Shown here: in pieces, positions 7,680 through 17,512 of the stretch
Numbering within the stretch: position 1 is the stretch's first letter
How the letters are laid out: the number at the start of each line of letters is the position of its first letter
Assembly: GCA_034430155.1 (NCBI GenBank)
Contig: DAOUET010000057.1
Location: 1-64,000 of the forward strand
Direction: 5' to 3'
Length of the DNA stretch: 64,000 nucleotides
From: DAOUET01 sp034430155
GTDB taxonomy: Bacteria; Chloroflexota; Anaerolineae; Anaerolineales; UBA4823
Notes under the pieces: model-generated
What the model was told of the DNA's origin: nothing
What the model saw: the letters and a program-made list of their open reading frames with translations, nothing else
The model's database searches: none
Translations under genes and position numbers: made by a program

Positions 7680-9686
7680 ATGTCTTACGATGTGATCAAG
7701 CCAATTGTTGTGCTGCTATCTCTAATTATTGCCGGGCTTATCTTTGGTCTTAGAGTTTATCAACTCCTATGGGTAAACTTGCGGCGCGGTCAACCCAGCA
7801 ATCCTTTCGGTCAGTGGAGTGAGCGTATTAAAGGCCTGATCGTGTTTGTTGGCGCTCAATTACGGCTATTTCGTTTCCCAATCCCGGGCATTGCTCACTT
7901 TTTCATCTTCTGGGGATTCATGCTCCTCTCATTAACCATCCTACAGGCAATCATTGAAGGATTGCTTGCTTTCATGAAGCCCAACTTCGTGCTGCCGCTG
8001 ATTGGAAACTTCGGCCCGCTGGCTCTGATTCAGGACCTATTCATATTATTTGTAGCAATCGCAGTTGTATATGGATTGTATGTTCGCCTGATTACAAACC
8101 CTGAACGTTACAAAGGAAGTCATAAAAGCGAAGGCGTGATGGTGTTATTTTTCATCCTCACAATTATGGTCAGTTTGCTTGTAATGAACGGGATACGTAT
8201 CAACCTGGGTGAAGACCCGATTCAATACTGGCGACCTATCTCACTGAACGTTGGCAGGCTCTTTACCGGGTTGAATGAAAGGGGACAGATTATCATCGGG
8301 GAGGTTGCTTATTGGATCCATTTGGGCATTGTACTGGCTTTCCTTACAGAACTGCCGGGCGGTAAACACTTCCATGTGGTTACTGCTCTCCCAGCCGTTT
8401 TTCTGCGCGATCTAGAGCCTCCGGGTCGGCTACCACCTACACCAGAATTCAATGGGGATTTTGGCGTAAGCGCTGTTGAGAAATTCCGCTGGCGTCAGAT
8501 GCTTGATTTTTACACTTGCACAGAATGCGGGCGCTGCCAAGAGGTATGTCCGGCTTATAACAGTGGTTCAGCCTTATCACCTAAATTGTTGATGATGAGC
8601 CTTCGAGACAATTTGATGGAACGGGGAGAGGCTTTATCCGCCCATTCGTCAAACAACGTTGACAAGCCCGCGATCTTGGAGAGGTCATTGGTTGGTGAGA
8701 TCATTACCGATGAGATATTGTGGGCATGTACTTCTTGCTTGGCTTGTGACCAGGAGTGTCCACTCTTTATCGAGCACGTTACGCCAATTGTAGACATGCG
8801 CCGCCATCTAGTAATTGAGGGTCGCTTGGACACACAACTCCAAGATGCTCTATCTAACCTGTCCCGCTATGGAAACTCGTTTGGCCAGTCCGAGCGCATG
8901 CGTGCCAAGTGGACTCAACCTCTACAGCCTAAAATAAGAGACGCTCGCAGAGAAGCGGTTGAATATTTGTGGTTCGTCGGTGACTACGCCTCATACAGCG
9001 CTAGCATTAATGACATCACCTGCACAACCGCGGAGGTTTTTCAAACTGCTGACCTGGATTTCGGCATTCTATATGATGCCGAACGTAACTCAGGTAACGA
9101 TGTGCGCCGGGTTGGTGAAGAGGGATTGTTTGAAATGCTGGCAGAAAAGAATAGCATGGCTCTGAGTAAATGTACGTTTAAAACCATCGTTACCACAGAC
9201 CCGCACTCTTACAATACTATAAAAAACGAGTACCCGATCAACGGCAATGGTCACTACTCAGTCTTGCATTATTCCGAATTATTAGATCGATTAATTTCTT
9301 CAGGCCAGCTAAAATTTAGCAAGCAACTTGGTTACAAAGTCACTTATCATGATCCATGTTATTTGGGTCGTTACAACGGCGTGTACGATGCACCTCGCCG
9401 GGTAATTGAAGCAACCGGATGTGAATTAATAGAGATGCCACGTAATCGCGATCGGGCTTTTTGTTGTGGTGCGGGCGGTGGACGCATCTGGATGGAAGAA
9501 GGAGAAGTCAAGGAACGACCCAGCGAATCACGCATACGAGAGGCAGCCGAATTAGACGGCATATCGACTTTCGTGGTTGCCTGCCCCAAGGATTTAACCA
9601 TGTATCGAGATGCGGTTAAAACCACCGGTCAGGAGGATCGCCTGGTGGTTAAGGATCTGATCGAGTTAGTTCATGAAGCGTTATGA
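7680..9686 (+). CDS. EMO-like membrane Etf:menaquinone oxidoreductase
   Basis: A 668-residue fusion. The N-terminal third has five membrane segments of the NarI-like cytochrome b type, with histidines in GIAHFFIFWGF, YWIHLGIVLAF and GKHFHVV as candidate haem ligands. Then come two 4Fe-4S motifs (CTECGRCQEVCP about residue 280, CTSCLACDQECP about residue 348) and a CCG domain ending in FCCGAGGGRIWME. This architecture matches the Etf:(methyl)menaquinone oxidoreductases described in anaerobes. The first CCG motif is degenerate: Ser replaces Cys in AERNSGND, as in the paralogue at 4716-5921. It is the last gene of the Etf operon and probably links Etf to membrane quinone. Confidence 0.9.
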   Translation: MSYDVIKPIVVLLSLIIAGLIFGLRVYQLLWVNLRRGQPSNPFGQWSERIKGLIVFVGAQLRLFRFPIPGIAHFFIFWGFMLLSLTILQAIIEGLLAFMKPNFVLPLIGNFGPLALIQDLFILFVAIAVVYGLYVRLITNPERYKGSHKSEGVMVLFFILTIMVSLLVMNGIRINLGEDPIQYWRPISLNVGRLFTGLNERGQIIIGEVAYWIHLGIVLAFLTELPGGKHFHVVTALPAVFLRDLEPPGRLPPTPEFNGDFGVSAVEKFRWRQMLDFYTCTECGRCQEVCPAYNSGSALSPKLLMMSLRDNLMERGEALSAHSSNNVDKPAILERSLVGEIITDEILWACTSCLACDQECPLFIEHVTPIVDMRRHLVIEGRLDTQLQDALSNLSRYGNSFGQSERMRAKWTQPLQPKIRDARREAVEYLWFVGDYASYSASINDITCTTAEVFQTADLDFGILYDAERNSGNDVRRVGEEGLFEMLAEKNSMALSKCTFKTIVTTDPHSYNTIKNEYPINGNGHYSVLHYSELLDRLISSGQLKFSKQLGYKVTYHDPCYLGRYNGVYDAPRRVIEATGCELIEMPRNRDRAFCCGAGGGRIWMEEGEVKERPSESRIREAAELDGISTFVVACPKDLTMYRDAVKTTGQEDRLVVKDLIELVHEAL

Positions 9687-9838
9687 ACTGGATGGCTTTG
9701 AAAAACAGATAAGTATTTTGTTGTTATTTTTTCTTACGGTGCAATCGCATGCGTTTGGGCAAGGAAAACCGTGAGTTCTGATGGAATAATCCTTCACACA
9801 GATTGGGATGAGGGTCTGTAAGGTTGATAAAGACCAAA

Positions 9839-11860
9839 ATGGATAAGCAAGAAACTATGCCCAAGACTGGTCATGAAGAATCCTTATTGGATTATGTTTT
9901 TAATAGGAAATCCGATGTTCAAATGTCTCTGGCGACCAAGTTAATTTTAAACTTCATAGCTATTATTGTCATCGTGAGTATTGTCTTCACTGTAGTTGGT
10001 ATCCAGTTAATAGGTAATCGCGTTGTTACCGAAGCCCAGGAGATGGTGCGCCAAGATCTTAATGCTGCCCGCGAAATATATTCGAGCAAGTTGGGAAAAA
10101 TTAACGACGTACTCCGTTTTACGGCAAACAGGTTCTTTATAAGAGATGCAATTCTGTTTGGCAATCTTGATCAAACCGCCATTGAACTCAAAACCATAAA
10201 AGATAACGAAGGGCTCGATATATTAAACATTACAGATAACCTTGGTAATGTAATAATGCGAACTAACAACCCAGGTATTTTTGGCGACAACCAAAGTCAT
10301 ATTGGTCTTATCAGATCGGTCTTAATGAATAAAGAACCCTCCGCGGCAACCTCCATTGTTGATTCTGAGGATCTAAGAAAAGAATCCCCTATCCTGGCTC
10401 AAGAAGCTTTTTTTCATTTGGTTGATACTCCCAAGGCAAGAGTCAGGAATGAATCTGAAGAAACCTCCGGTATGATGTTATTAGCCGCAGCCCCAATTTT
10501 TGACTACCAACAAAATCTAATTGGTGTTCTTTACGGAGGCGTATTACTAAATCGAAATTATGAAATTGTTGACAAAATTAAACAAACCGTCTTTCAAAAT
10601 GTCAAATACAACGATAAAGATATTGGCACTGCAACTATCTTTCAAGACGACGTCCGAATTTCAACTAATGTAAGTAATGAGGATGGATCAAGGGCAATTG
10701 GAACACGGGTTACCGAGGAGGTCTACAACCGAGTAGTCAATGAAGGAGAGCCTTGGATAGGACAAGCTTATGTAGTGAACAATTGGTATATTACAGCTTA
10801 TGAACCTATCCGGAATGTAGATGAACAAATTATCGGTATTTTGTATGTTGGCATACTGGAACAGAAATATGTGGACATTCGAAGTGGGACCGTGATTGCT
10901 TTCATGGCAGTCACCCTGATGGGTGTGCTTGTTTCGATAGTGTTATCTTACTTCATCTCTCGAAAGATCTCAGTACCAATTAAAGAGCTTGTATCAGCCT
11001 CCAGGGAAGTAGCCTCCGGTAACCTGGATGCAAAAGTGGAGATCGTCTCCGATGATGAGTTGGGTGAACTTGCAGAGTCTTTCAATGTCATGGCTTCTGC
11101 TCTAAAAAAGCGGGACGAACAATTGAAGGAATTTGCTAGAAACAAGATCATGGAGTCTGAAAAATTAGCCGTTATCGGACAGTTGTCTGCAAACGTTGCA
11201 CACGAACTGAATAACCCCCTGCAAGGAATTGTTACGTATTCATACCTGCTCCTTGAAAAAATGGATTGTGAAAATTCAAATAGAGATTCCATTGAAAAAA
11301 TAGTCATTCAGGCCAACCGATGCCGGGACATCATCCGGGGACTACTAGATTTCGCCCGGCAGAGAAAGCCTGATAAAACATTATGTGATGTTAATTCAGT
11401 TTTACAAGAATGTGTTTCCTTAATAGAAAACCAGGCTATATTTCTTAACATCCAAATTGATATAAATCTAAAAAAAGACCTGCCAATGGTCATTATAGAT
11501 CCTTCACAAATAGAACGTGTGTTTATGAATATGATCATTAATGCATCTGAGGCTATGGATGGCAATGGTCAACTGACTTTAACAACCAGATCCAATCCGG
11601 AAAGTAATTTCGTCGAAGTGGTATTTAAGGACACTGGTCACGGCATCTCTGAAGAGCATAAGGAAAAAATCTTTGATCCCTTCTTCACAACAAAAGAGAC
11701 TGGACACGGCGTAGGATTGGGTCTCGCAATTAGCTATGGGATCGTTAAGGAACACGAAGGCAGTATTACAGTTGATAGCGAAATCGGTAAGGGGACAACC
11801 TTTACCATAAGATTACCGATAATGGTAGAGGAAAAGGTTGCTAATAATGGGAGAAAATAA
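9839..11860 (+). CDS. Membrane sensor histidine kinase with Cache-like domain
   Basis: A 673-residue transmembrane kinase. It has TM1 near residues 37-58, an extracytoplasmic double-Cache-type domain (about 60-340), TM2 (about 345-370), HAMP (ISRKISVPIKELVSASREVASGNLD), HisKA with VAHELNNPLQG (phospho-acceptor about His455), and a HATPase domain. The HATPase motifs are NMIINASEAMDG, DTGHGISEEHKEKIFDPFFTTK and GVGLGLAIS. The start is uncertain: TTG 9824, ATG 9839 or ATG 9857. The family HAMP-HisKA-HATPase with a NtrB-like N-box suggests sensing of a small organic ligand. The next gene overlaps its end by 14 bases, and the signalling genes run straight into hdrC. Confidence 0.9.
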   Translation: MDKQETMPKTGHEESLLDYVFNRKSDVQMSLATKLILNFIAIIVIVSIVFTVVGIQLIGNRVVTEAQEMVRQDLNAAREIYSSKLGKINDVLRFTANRFFIRDAILFGNLDQTAIELKTIKDNEGLDILNITDNLGNVIMRTNNPGIFGDNQSHIGLIRSVLMNKEPSAATSIVDSEDLRKESPILAQEAFFHLVDTPKARVRNESEETSGMMLLAAAPIFDYQQNLIGVLYGGVLLNRNYEIVDKIKQTVFQNVKYNDKDIGTATIFQDDVRISTNVSNEDGSRAIGTRVTEEVYNRVVNEGEPWIGQAYVVNNWYITAYEPIRNVDEQIIGILYVGILEQKYVDIRSGTVIAFMAVTLMGVLVSIVLSYFISRKISVPIKELVSASREVASGNLDAKVEIVSDDELGELAESFNVMASALKKRDEQLKEFARNKIMESEKLAVIGQLSANVAHELNNPLQGIVTYSYLLLEKMDCENSNRDSIEKIVIQANRCRDIIRGLLDFARQRKPDKTLCDVNSVLQECVSLIENQAIFLNIQIDINLKKDLPMVIIDPSQIERVFMNMIINASEAMDGNGQLTLTTRSNPESNFVEVVFKDTGHGISEEHKEKIFDPFFTTKETGHGVGLGLAISYGIVKEHEGSITVDSEIGKGTTFTIRLPIMVEEKVANNGRK

Positions 11861-12998
11861 CACCAAGATACTAATTATCGACGATGAAGACGTCGTATTG
11901 GATTCCTGCACACAAATATTAGAAAGTGGAGACTATCAAATCGCAACCGCAAGAAATGGATCTATTGGGTTAAAGCTTGTGGAGGAGTTCCAACCAGACT
12001 TAGTTTATGTAGATCTAAAAATGCCAGGAATTTCCGGTTTCGAAGTTCTTGAAAAAATCAATGATATCGATCCAACCATCATAACAATAGTCATTACCGG
12101 CTATGCAACAGTGAGCTCTGCGGTAGAAGCGATGAAGAAGGGATCTGATGATTTCCTCCCAAAACCATTCACTCCCGATGAGTTACGTCTAATAACCCAG
12201 AGAGGAATCGATAAGAGAAGGTTAGTGTTGGAAACAATTGCCCTGAGAAGGGAAAAAGAAATGCTGAAGGATCACTTTGCTGCCATTGTTTCTCACGAGT
12301 TAAAATCTCCTTTGGGTGCCGTACAGCAAAATCTCTATGTACTGACAGATGAATTATCAGGCACACTAACCGAAGATCAACGAAGTCGTTTTAATCATAT
12401 CCGCACCCGTATTGACGATCTTATGAAACTCATTCATACCTGGTTGCGCGTGATTTCTACGGATGACATAAAAAATATTCGAGAAGAATTTGCCCCGATT
12501 TCAATACAAGCCATCATCACAAAGGCGATTGAAAATGTTCAAACCCATGCGACCCGTAAGGATATCGAAATAATTCCATCAGTTGACCCTAATTTAGGAC
12601 TTGTTAATGGGGACAAAGGAACATTAGTTGAGGCATTGGTAAATATTCTCGGTAACGCTATCAAATTTTCCCGTGTCAAAAGTCAGATCTTCGTGAAAGC
12701 CGAGGAACAAGAAGGTAATGTCTTGATCTCGATTACAGATACAGGGGTGGGTATTTCTAAAGAAGACCTACCCCTCATTTTCCATGATTTTTATATGGGC
12801 AAATCCGGCCTTGTGGCTGAAGGAGGTAGTGGACTGGGTTTAGCAATCACTCGACGAATTATCGAGGCTCATGCCGGATCTATTACGGTAGAAAGCGAAC
12901 TTGGAAAAGGAAGCACCTTTACGATCCATTTACCAGTACAAAAAACCGAACTACCCACCCATCTCGATTTAGAAACTGATATCTTGGCACATCCATAA
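11847..12998 (+). CDS. Receiver-histidine kinase hybrid (REC-HisKA-HATPase)
   Basis: A 383-residue cytoplasmic protein. It has a receiver domain first (LIIDDED, acceptor Asp about residue 56 in VDLKMPG, switch Thr in ITGYA, KPF), then HisKA (FAAIVSHELKSPLGAV, His about 150) and a HATPase domain (NILGNAIKFS, DTGVGISKEDLPLIFHDF, GGSGLGLAITRRI). No membrane segment is present. It probably receives phosphate from the upstream Cache kinase and passes it on, or autophosphorylates when its receiver is modified. ATG 11847 is chosen because AGAGGAAAAGG sits upstream; the gene overlaps the previous one. Confidence 0.9.
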   Translation: MGENNTKILIIDDEDVVLDSCTQILESGDYQIATARNGSIGLKLVEEFQPDLVYVDLKMPGISGFEVLEKINDIDPTIITIVITGYATVSSAVEAMKKGSDDFLPKPFTPDELRLITQRGIDKRRLVLETIALRREKEMLKDHFAAIVSHELKSPLGAVQQNLYVLTDELSGTLTEDQRSRFNHIRTRIDDLMKLIHTWLRVISTDDIKNIREEFAPISIQAIITKAIENVQTHATRKDIEIIPSVDPNLGLVNGDKGTLVEALVNILGNAIKFSRVKSQIFVKAEEQEGNVLISITDTGVGISKEDLPLIFHDFYMGKSGLVAEGGSGLGLAITRRIIEAHAGSITVESELGKGSTFTIHLPVQKTELPTHLDLETDILAHP

Positions 12999-13013
12999 AC
13001 CAGGAGACACCTA

Positions 13014-13442
13014 ATGAACACGAAAAAACAATTAATAATTATCGATGACGATCCCGATTTCGTGGGAGGAATCAAATATATTCTCGAAAAAGCCGAATAT
13101 GAAGTTGATGTGGCTTACAATCCGAAGGACGGCTTTCATGCTCTGCAGACCAAACATTATGATCTGCTATTACTTGATATCATGATGGGTCGGGGCGCAG
13201 AGGGGATCGCGATAGCTCGAAAATTAAGAAAAGATCCCAAATTAAAGGATTTGCCAGTGTTGATTATCACTGGCATCAGAGAACAAATCGCTTTTCTCTT
13301 CCCCGGTCAGCCTGTTCATCCCCACTTCGTTGATATCGATGAATTGGTCGAAAAACCAGTTGAACCGAAGCTTCTATTAGATAGGGTGAGCAGCTTGCTG
13401 CAAATGGCAGAAGATAGAAAGTCGAAAACCGAGAATCAATAG
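13014..13442 (+). CDS. Stand-alone response regulator receiver
   Basis: A 142-residue single-domain receiver. IIDDDPD is the acidic pocket, Asp55 in LLLLDIMM is the likely phosphorylation site, Thr in IITG is the switch and Lys in EKPVEP completes the site. No DNA-binding output domain is present, so it acts through protein contact or as a phosphate carrier. AGGAG precedes the start. Its stop is only 11 bases before hdrC, so it is probably co-transcribed with the Hdr-Mvh genes. That would place this signal pathway inside the hydrogenase operon. Confidence 0.9.
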   Translation: MNTKKQLIIIDDDPDFVGGIKYILEKAEYEVDVAYNPKDGFHALQTKHYDLLLLDIMMGRGAEGIAIARKLRKDPKLKDLPVLIITGIREQIAFLFPGQPVHPHFVDIDELVEKPVEPKLLLDRVSSLLQMAEDRKSKTENQ

Positions 13443-13453
13443 GAGACAAATTC

Positions 13454-14014
13454 ATGGCAGCAGAACTTACCTTTAGTAAGGAAATTGCCAACCTTATGTA
13501 CGCAACTCACGGGAATCCGATCAAGGATTGCTTTCAGTGTGGTACATGCTCTGCAAGCTGCCCGGCTGTTGAGTTTATGGACCACACTCCCCGTGAACTC
13601 ATCGGTATGATCAACGCTGACCTCAAAGAAGAAGTATTGGCAAGCAATACATACTGGTCATGCGCTTCTTGCTACAACTGCACCGTTAGGTGTCCTGCCA
13701 AGATCGATATCGCTGATCTGATGTACTCACTAAAAAGATATTCCATTTGGAGAGGACAGTACCCGGAGGACTTAATCGGACCCGCATTCTCTGAAAGCTT
13801 CGTAAAGATGATCGTGAGAACAGGCAGATCTTTTGAGCCCGTACTGGCTCCATCCTATATCTTCAAGTATGGTACCCGGGGGTTGATTCAGGAAGCACAA
13901 ACAGCCACAGCCCTGGTACTAAAAGGGAGACTGCCTCTGCTTCCAACAAAGATCAAGAGGCTTGAAAACTTCCAGCGGATGATGAAAAGAATTATCCCTC
14001 TAGGAGAATCCTAA
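13454..14014 (+). CDS. hdrC: Heterodisulfide reductase-like subunit C
   Basis: HdrC carries two 4Fe-4S clusters and passes electrons from HdrA to the HdrB active site. The 186-residue protein has CFQCGTCSASCP (about residue 30) and CASCYNCTVRCP (about residue 75), the standard spacing for HdrC. Its stop codon overlaps the start of hdrB (TAATG), so the two are translationally coupled. No methanogenesis genes are seen, so the disulfide or other acceptor reduced by this complex is unknown. Confidence 0.93.
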   Translation: MAAELTFSKEIANLMYATHGNPIKDCFQCGTCSASCPAVEFMDHTPRELIGMINADLKEEVLASNTYWSCASCYNCTVRCPAKIDIADLMYSLKRYSIWRGQYPEDLIGPAFSESFVKMIVRTGRSFEPVLAPSYIFKYGTRGLIQEAQTATALVLKGRLPLLPTKIKRLENFQRMMKRIIPLGES

Positions 14015-14898
14015 TGAAGCAATACGCGTATTACCCAGGCTGTTCTCTTGAGAGTTTATCGATGGGCTACCATCTTTCCGCGATCGAAGCTGCCCGTGGT
14101 TTGGGAGTGGAACTCAAGGAAATTGAGGATTGGAACTGTTGTGGCGCCACTGCCTACTTTCACGTAGACGAGTTGCTGGCATATACTTTAGTCGCTCGGA
14201 ACCTGGCCATGGCTGAAAAGGAAGGACTCGACTTCGTGGCTCCATGCAGCGGGTGCTACAAGAATGCCTACTTCACAAACAACTACCTCCGACAAGATCC
14301 AGAACTGGCCGAACATATAAACTTTGCCCTGGAAGCAGATAACCTGCATATCAACGGGACAACCAATGTTCGCCATCTGATCGAGGTATTCGTAGATGAT
14401 ATTGGCTTTGAGGAGATCAAGAAGAATGTCTCACGCCCATTAAAAGGGCTCTTGGTCGCTCCTTATTACGGATGTCAACTGTTGCGACCGAGGAAGGATG
14501 GTGAAGATGTCGAAAATCCCCAATTCTTCGAAGAACTAATGTCAGCCATCGGAGCGGAACCTGTGAATTTCGCCTCAAAAAACCGCTGTTGCGGAGGTTC
14601 CTTAATTATCACTAATCGCAAGGCCGCTTTGGATATGGTTCACGTGATCCTCCATGACGCTGAAAAAAATGGTGCTAATGTGATTGCAACAATATGTCCG
14701 CTGTGCAATGTCAATCTAGAATTGTACCAACACCAGGTCAATCGGGAATACGGCACCGAATTTTCAATGCCTATACTTTATTTCACACAGCTCATTGGCC
14801 TAGCATTAGGAATTACTCCTGGACGTCTAGGGATTGGAAAAGAGCTGGTTTCTGCGGCACCGATGCTGTCCTATGCTCAGAATGTGGAGTCAAGATGA
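14014..14898 (+). CDS. hdrB: Heterodisulfide reductase-like subunit B
   Basis: HdrB holds the two non-cubane 4Fe-4S clusters where the heterodisulfide is reduced in the known enzyme. The 294-residue protein keeps both CCG motifs in full. The first has YYPGC, NWNCCGA-type spacing (DWNCCGATAYF) and APCSGCYKN. The second has YYGCQ, RCCGGSL and ICPLCNVNL. This contrasts with the two Etf-linked HdrD-like proteins upstream, whose first CCG motif is degenerate. It overlaps hdrC by one base and precedes hdrA by 73 bases. Confidence 0.94.
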   Translation: MKQYAYYPGCSLESLSMGYHLSAIEAARGLGVELKEIEDWNCCGATAYFHVDELLAYTLVARNLAMAEKEGLDFVAPCSGCYKNAYFTNNYLRQDPELAEHINFALEADNLHINGTTNVRHLIEVFVDDIGFEEIKKNVSRPLKGLLVAPYYGCQLLRPRKDGEDVENPQFFEELMSAIGAEPVNFASKNRCCGGSLIITNRKAALDMVHVILHDAEKNGANVIATICPLCNVNLELYQHQVNREYGTEFSMPILYFTQLIGLALGITPGRLGIGKELVSAAPMLSYAQNVESR

Positions 14899-14971
14899 GT
14901 CACCCGTACTGTTTACTTTACTATTTTCGATACCTAGAGAGCTATATGACTTATCAAATAGGAGAAAGACT

Positions 14972-16975
14972 ATGAGTGAAAAAGTTGGCGTATATATATG
15001 TCACTGCGGTTCTAATATCGCTAAAACTGTAAGAGTGGAAGAGGTGTCTAAGTGGGCTGGAGAACAAGACCAGGTGGCTGTAGCCCGGGATTACAAATTC
15101 ATGTGCTCCAGCTTGGGCCAGGAACTCATCGAAGATGATATCAAAGAAAAAGGCTTGACGCGTGTAGTGGTCGCCTCTTGCTCTCCCCACATGCATGAGA
15201 AAACCTTTCGGGCTGCATGCGTAAAGGGAGGCTTGAACCCATTTCTTTTCGAGATGGCCAATATCCGCGAGCACGACTCCTGGACCACGGATGACACCGA
15301 AGCAGCCACGCAGAAAGCCAAAGCACTGGTTATGGCAGCCATCGATCGTGTCATCCACCATTCTCCTTTGGAACCTATACCTGTTGATATAAATTCAAAC
15401 ACACTTGTGGTAGGTGGTGGCATTGCTGGAATTTCTGCTGCGCTGGAATTGGCCGATGCCGGCTACCATGTCTATCTGGTGGAAAGGGAGCCTTCTATCG
15501 GTGGCCATATGGCACAATTAGATAAGACCTTCCCTACCTTGGATTGCTCAGCATGTATCCTGACCCCAAAGATGGTGGATGTCGGTCAGCACCCCAACAT
15601 CACCTTGCTCACCTGGAGCGAAGTTGAGAAAGTGGATGGCTATCTGGGCAACTTTACTGTGAATGTTCGCAAGAAAGCTCGCTATGTCGATGAAAGGTAT
15701 TGCACTGGATGCGGCATCTGCATTGAAAAATGCCCCTTCAAGGTTGTTGACAACGTCTTCGAAGCCGGTTTAGGTGTTCGCAAAGTGATTTACCGCCCAT
15801 TCCCCCAGGCGGTTCCCAAGTATCCAGTCATTGACGTTGAGAATTGCGTTTATTTCAAGCGGGGCAAATGCAAAGCTTGCCAAATCTTCTGCCCCACTGA
15901 ACCCAATTCCATCGACTTCGAACAACAAGATGAGATACTTCAAATCCAGGTCGGCAACATTATCTTAGCCACTGGTTTTGATCTATTTGACGTGAGCCAA
16001 ATTCCACAATATGGCTATGGACGCTTGGCTAATGTGTTTACCAGCCTTGAATTCGAACGCATGGTGAATGCCTCCGGGCCCACCGAAGGCAAAGTAGTAT
16101 TGCGCGATATGCAGACTCCACCAAAGAGTGTAGCCATCGTTCATTGCGTTGGTTCACGTGATAAGAATTACCACGAATATTGTTCCAACGTATGCTGTAT
16201 GTATTCGCTTAAGTTTGCCCATCTGATTCACGAACGTCTACCAGAGACTGAAGTCTTCAACTGCTACATCGATATTCGCACCCCAAGCAAGGGATACGAG
16301 GAGTTCTACCATCGTCTGATGGATGAAGGCACTCACTTCATCCGAGGAAAAGTTGCCGACGTGACGGATGCTGCCCGTACTACCGAAGAAGAGGGCAAGC
16401 TCATTGTCCAAGTTGAGGATACCCTGATAAATAAGCAACGGCGTATTCCGGTAGATATGGTCATACTTAGCCCTGCTATCGAGGCCCGCCAAGATTCTCG
16501 CGAGGTATCTCAGCAATTCAGGATGGGTTGCGACTTCGATGGCTTCTTCACCGAACGCCACCCCAAATTGGACCCCGTAGCTACCATGACCGAAGGCATC
16601 CTGATCGCCGGTGCCTGCCAGGGTCCCAAGGACGTTCCTGCCTCCGTAACTCAGGGCGCAGCCGCAGCTGCCCGAGTTGGCGGCCTGATCAGTCGAGGTA
16701 CGGTCATGATGGAACCTATTAGGGCTAGCATTGATGCGGACGCTTGTTCAGGCTGCCGCATTTGCAATGAATTATGTCCCTACAACGCCATCATATTCCA
16801 CGAAGATAAGAAAGTGTCCGAGGTTATCACTGCGCTGTGTCAGGGATGTGGTACTTGCGTGGCTGCTTGCCCAAGTGCAGCAATCACAGGCGCCCATTTT
16901 ACCAACGATCAGGTAATGTCTGAAATCGAGGGTATCTTGTGGGATGTGCGTAAACCAGAATTGGTACCCGGTTAA
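14972..16975 (+). CDS. hdrA: Heterodisulfide reductase-like subunit A (bifurcating flavoprotein)
   Basis: HdrA carries the FAD that performs flavin-based electron bifurcation. In its 667 residues are the N-terminal CHCGSN segment, CSPHMHEKTFR, the FAD-binding VVGGGIAGISAALELADAG, the LDCSACILTPKMV cysteine motif, and inserted ferredoxin motifs (CTGCGICIEKCP, CKACQIFCP). Two more sit at the C-terminus (CSGCRICNELCP, CQGCGTCVAACP). All key positions are Cys, with no in-frame TGA suggesting selenocysteine. ATG 14972 follows AGGAGAAAG; the frame is open upstream but that extension is not family-like. It sits between hdrB and mvhD as in group 3c hydrogenase operons. Confidence 0.95.
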   Translation: MSEKVGVYICHCGSNIAKTVRVEEVSKWAGEQDQVAVARDYKFMCSSLGQELIEDDIKEKGLTRVVVASCSPHMHEKTFRAACVKGGLNPFLFEMANIREHDSWTTDDTEAATQKAKALVMAAIDRVIHHSPLEPIPVDINSNTLVVGGGIAGISAALELADAGYHVYLVEREPSIGGHMAQLDKTFPTLDCSACILTPKMVDVGQHPNITLLTWSEVEKVDGYLGNFTVNVRKKARYVDERYCTGCGICIEKCPFKVVDNVFEAGLGVRKVIYRPFPQAVPKYPVIDVENCVYFKRGKCKACQIFCPTEPNSIDFEQQDEILQIQVGNIILATGFDLFDVSQIPQYGYGRLANVFTSLEFERMVNASGPTEGKVVLRDMQTPPKSVAIVHCVGSRDKNYHEYCSNVCCMYSLKFAHLIHERLPETEVFNCYIDIRTPSKGYEEFYHRLMDEGTHFIRGKVADVTDAARTTEEEGKLIVQVEDTLINKQRRIPVDMVILSPAIEARQDSREVSQQFRMGCDFDGFFTERHPKLDPVATMTEGILIAGACQGPKDVPASVTQGAAAAARVGGLISRGTVMMEPIRASIDADACSGCRICNELCPYNAIIFHEDKKVSEVITALCQGCGTCVAACPSAAITGAHFTNDQVMSEIEGILWDVRKPELVPG

Positions 16976-17028
16976 TCCTTGACTTGTCTATAGAGACCTA
17001 ACATGGATTTAATTAATTGGAGAGAAAT

Positions 17029-17511
17029 ATGAGCGAGCAATTCGAACCCGTAATCGTTGGCTTCCTGTGTAACTGGTGCTCTTACCGGGCAGCAGACTTG
17101 GCTGGCACTTCACGCATCCACTATGCGCCCAACATGCGTCCCATTCGCGTGATGTGCAGTGGCCGGGTAGATCCTCAATTTGTGCTTAAAGCATTAAGGG
17201 AGGGCGCCGACGGCGTAATGATCGCAGGCTGCCATCCCGGGGAGTGCCACTACGTCGAAGGCAACATAAAGACTTTACGCAGGTACCACCTGCTCAAGAA
17301 TTTACTGCGCCAGTGGGGTATTGAAGACGAGCGCTTCCAATTGGTGTGGGCTTCCGCGTCTGAAGGCATTGTACTCGCCGAAGCTGTTAACCGCATGACA
17401 GAACAAGTACGAGCGCTAGGTCCGCTCGACTGGAAAGATACTGTAATAGGAATAAACGGCAGAGGTTCTTTTTCAAAAGTTGAAACTGCCTCTTTGGTAG
17501 AGGAGGGTTAA
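17029..17511 (+). CDS. mvhD: MvhD-like [2Fe-2S] adaptor between hydrogenase and Hdr
   Basis: MvhD links the [NiFe] hydrogenase to HdrA in the MvhADG-HdrABC supercomplex. The 160-residue protein has the family pattern: FLCNWCSYRAADLAG, RPIRVMCSGRVDP, GADGVMIAGCHPGECHYVEGN. The cysteines in these three stretches are the expected cluster ligands. ATG 17029 has GGAGAG just upstream; a TTG at 17017 is less likely. It ends one base before mvhG. Confidence 0.93.
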   Translation: MSEQFEPVIVGFLCNWCSYRAADLAGTSRIHYAPNMRPIRVMCSGRVDPQFVLKALREGADGVMIAGCHPGECHYVEGNIKTLRRYHLLKNLLRQWGIEDERFQLVWASASEGIVLAEAVNRMTEQVRALGPLDWKDTVIGINGRGSFSKVETASLVEEG

Positions 17512-17512
17512 C

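Noticed and set aside
15541..15570. Selenocysteine in HdrA
   Set aside because: The ligand positions are encoded by TGC/TGT codons and no in-frame TGA is present.
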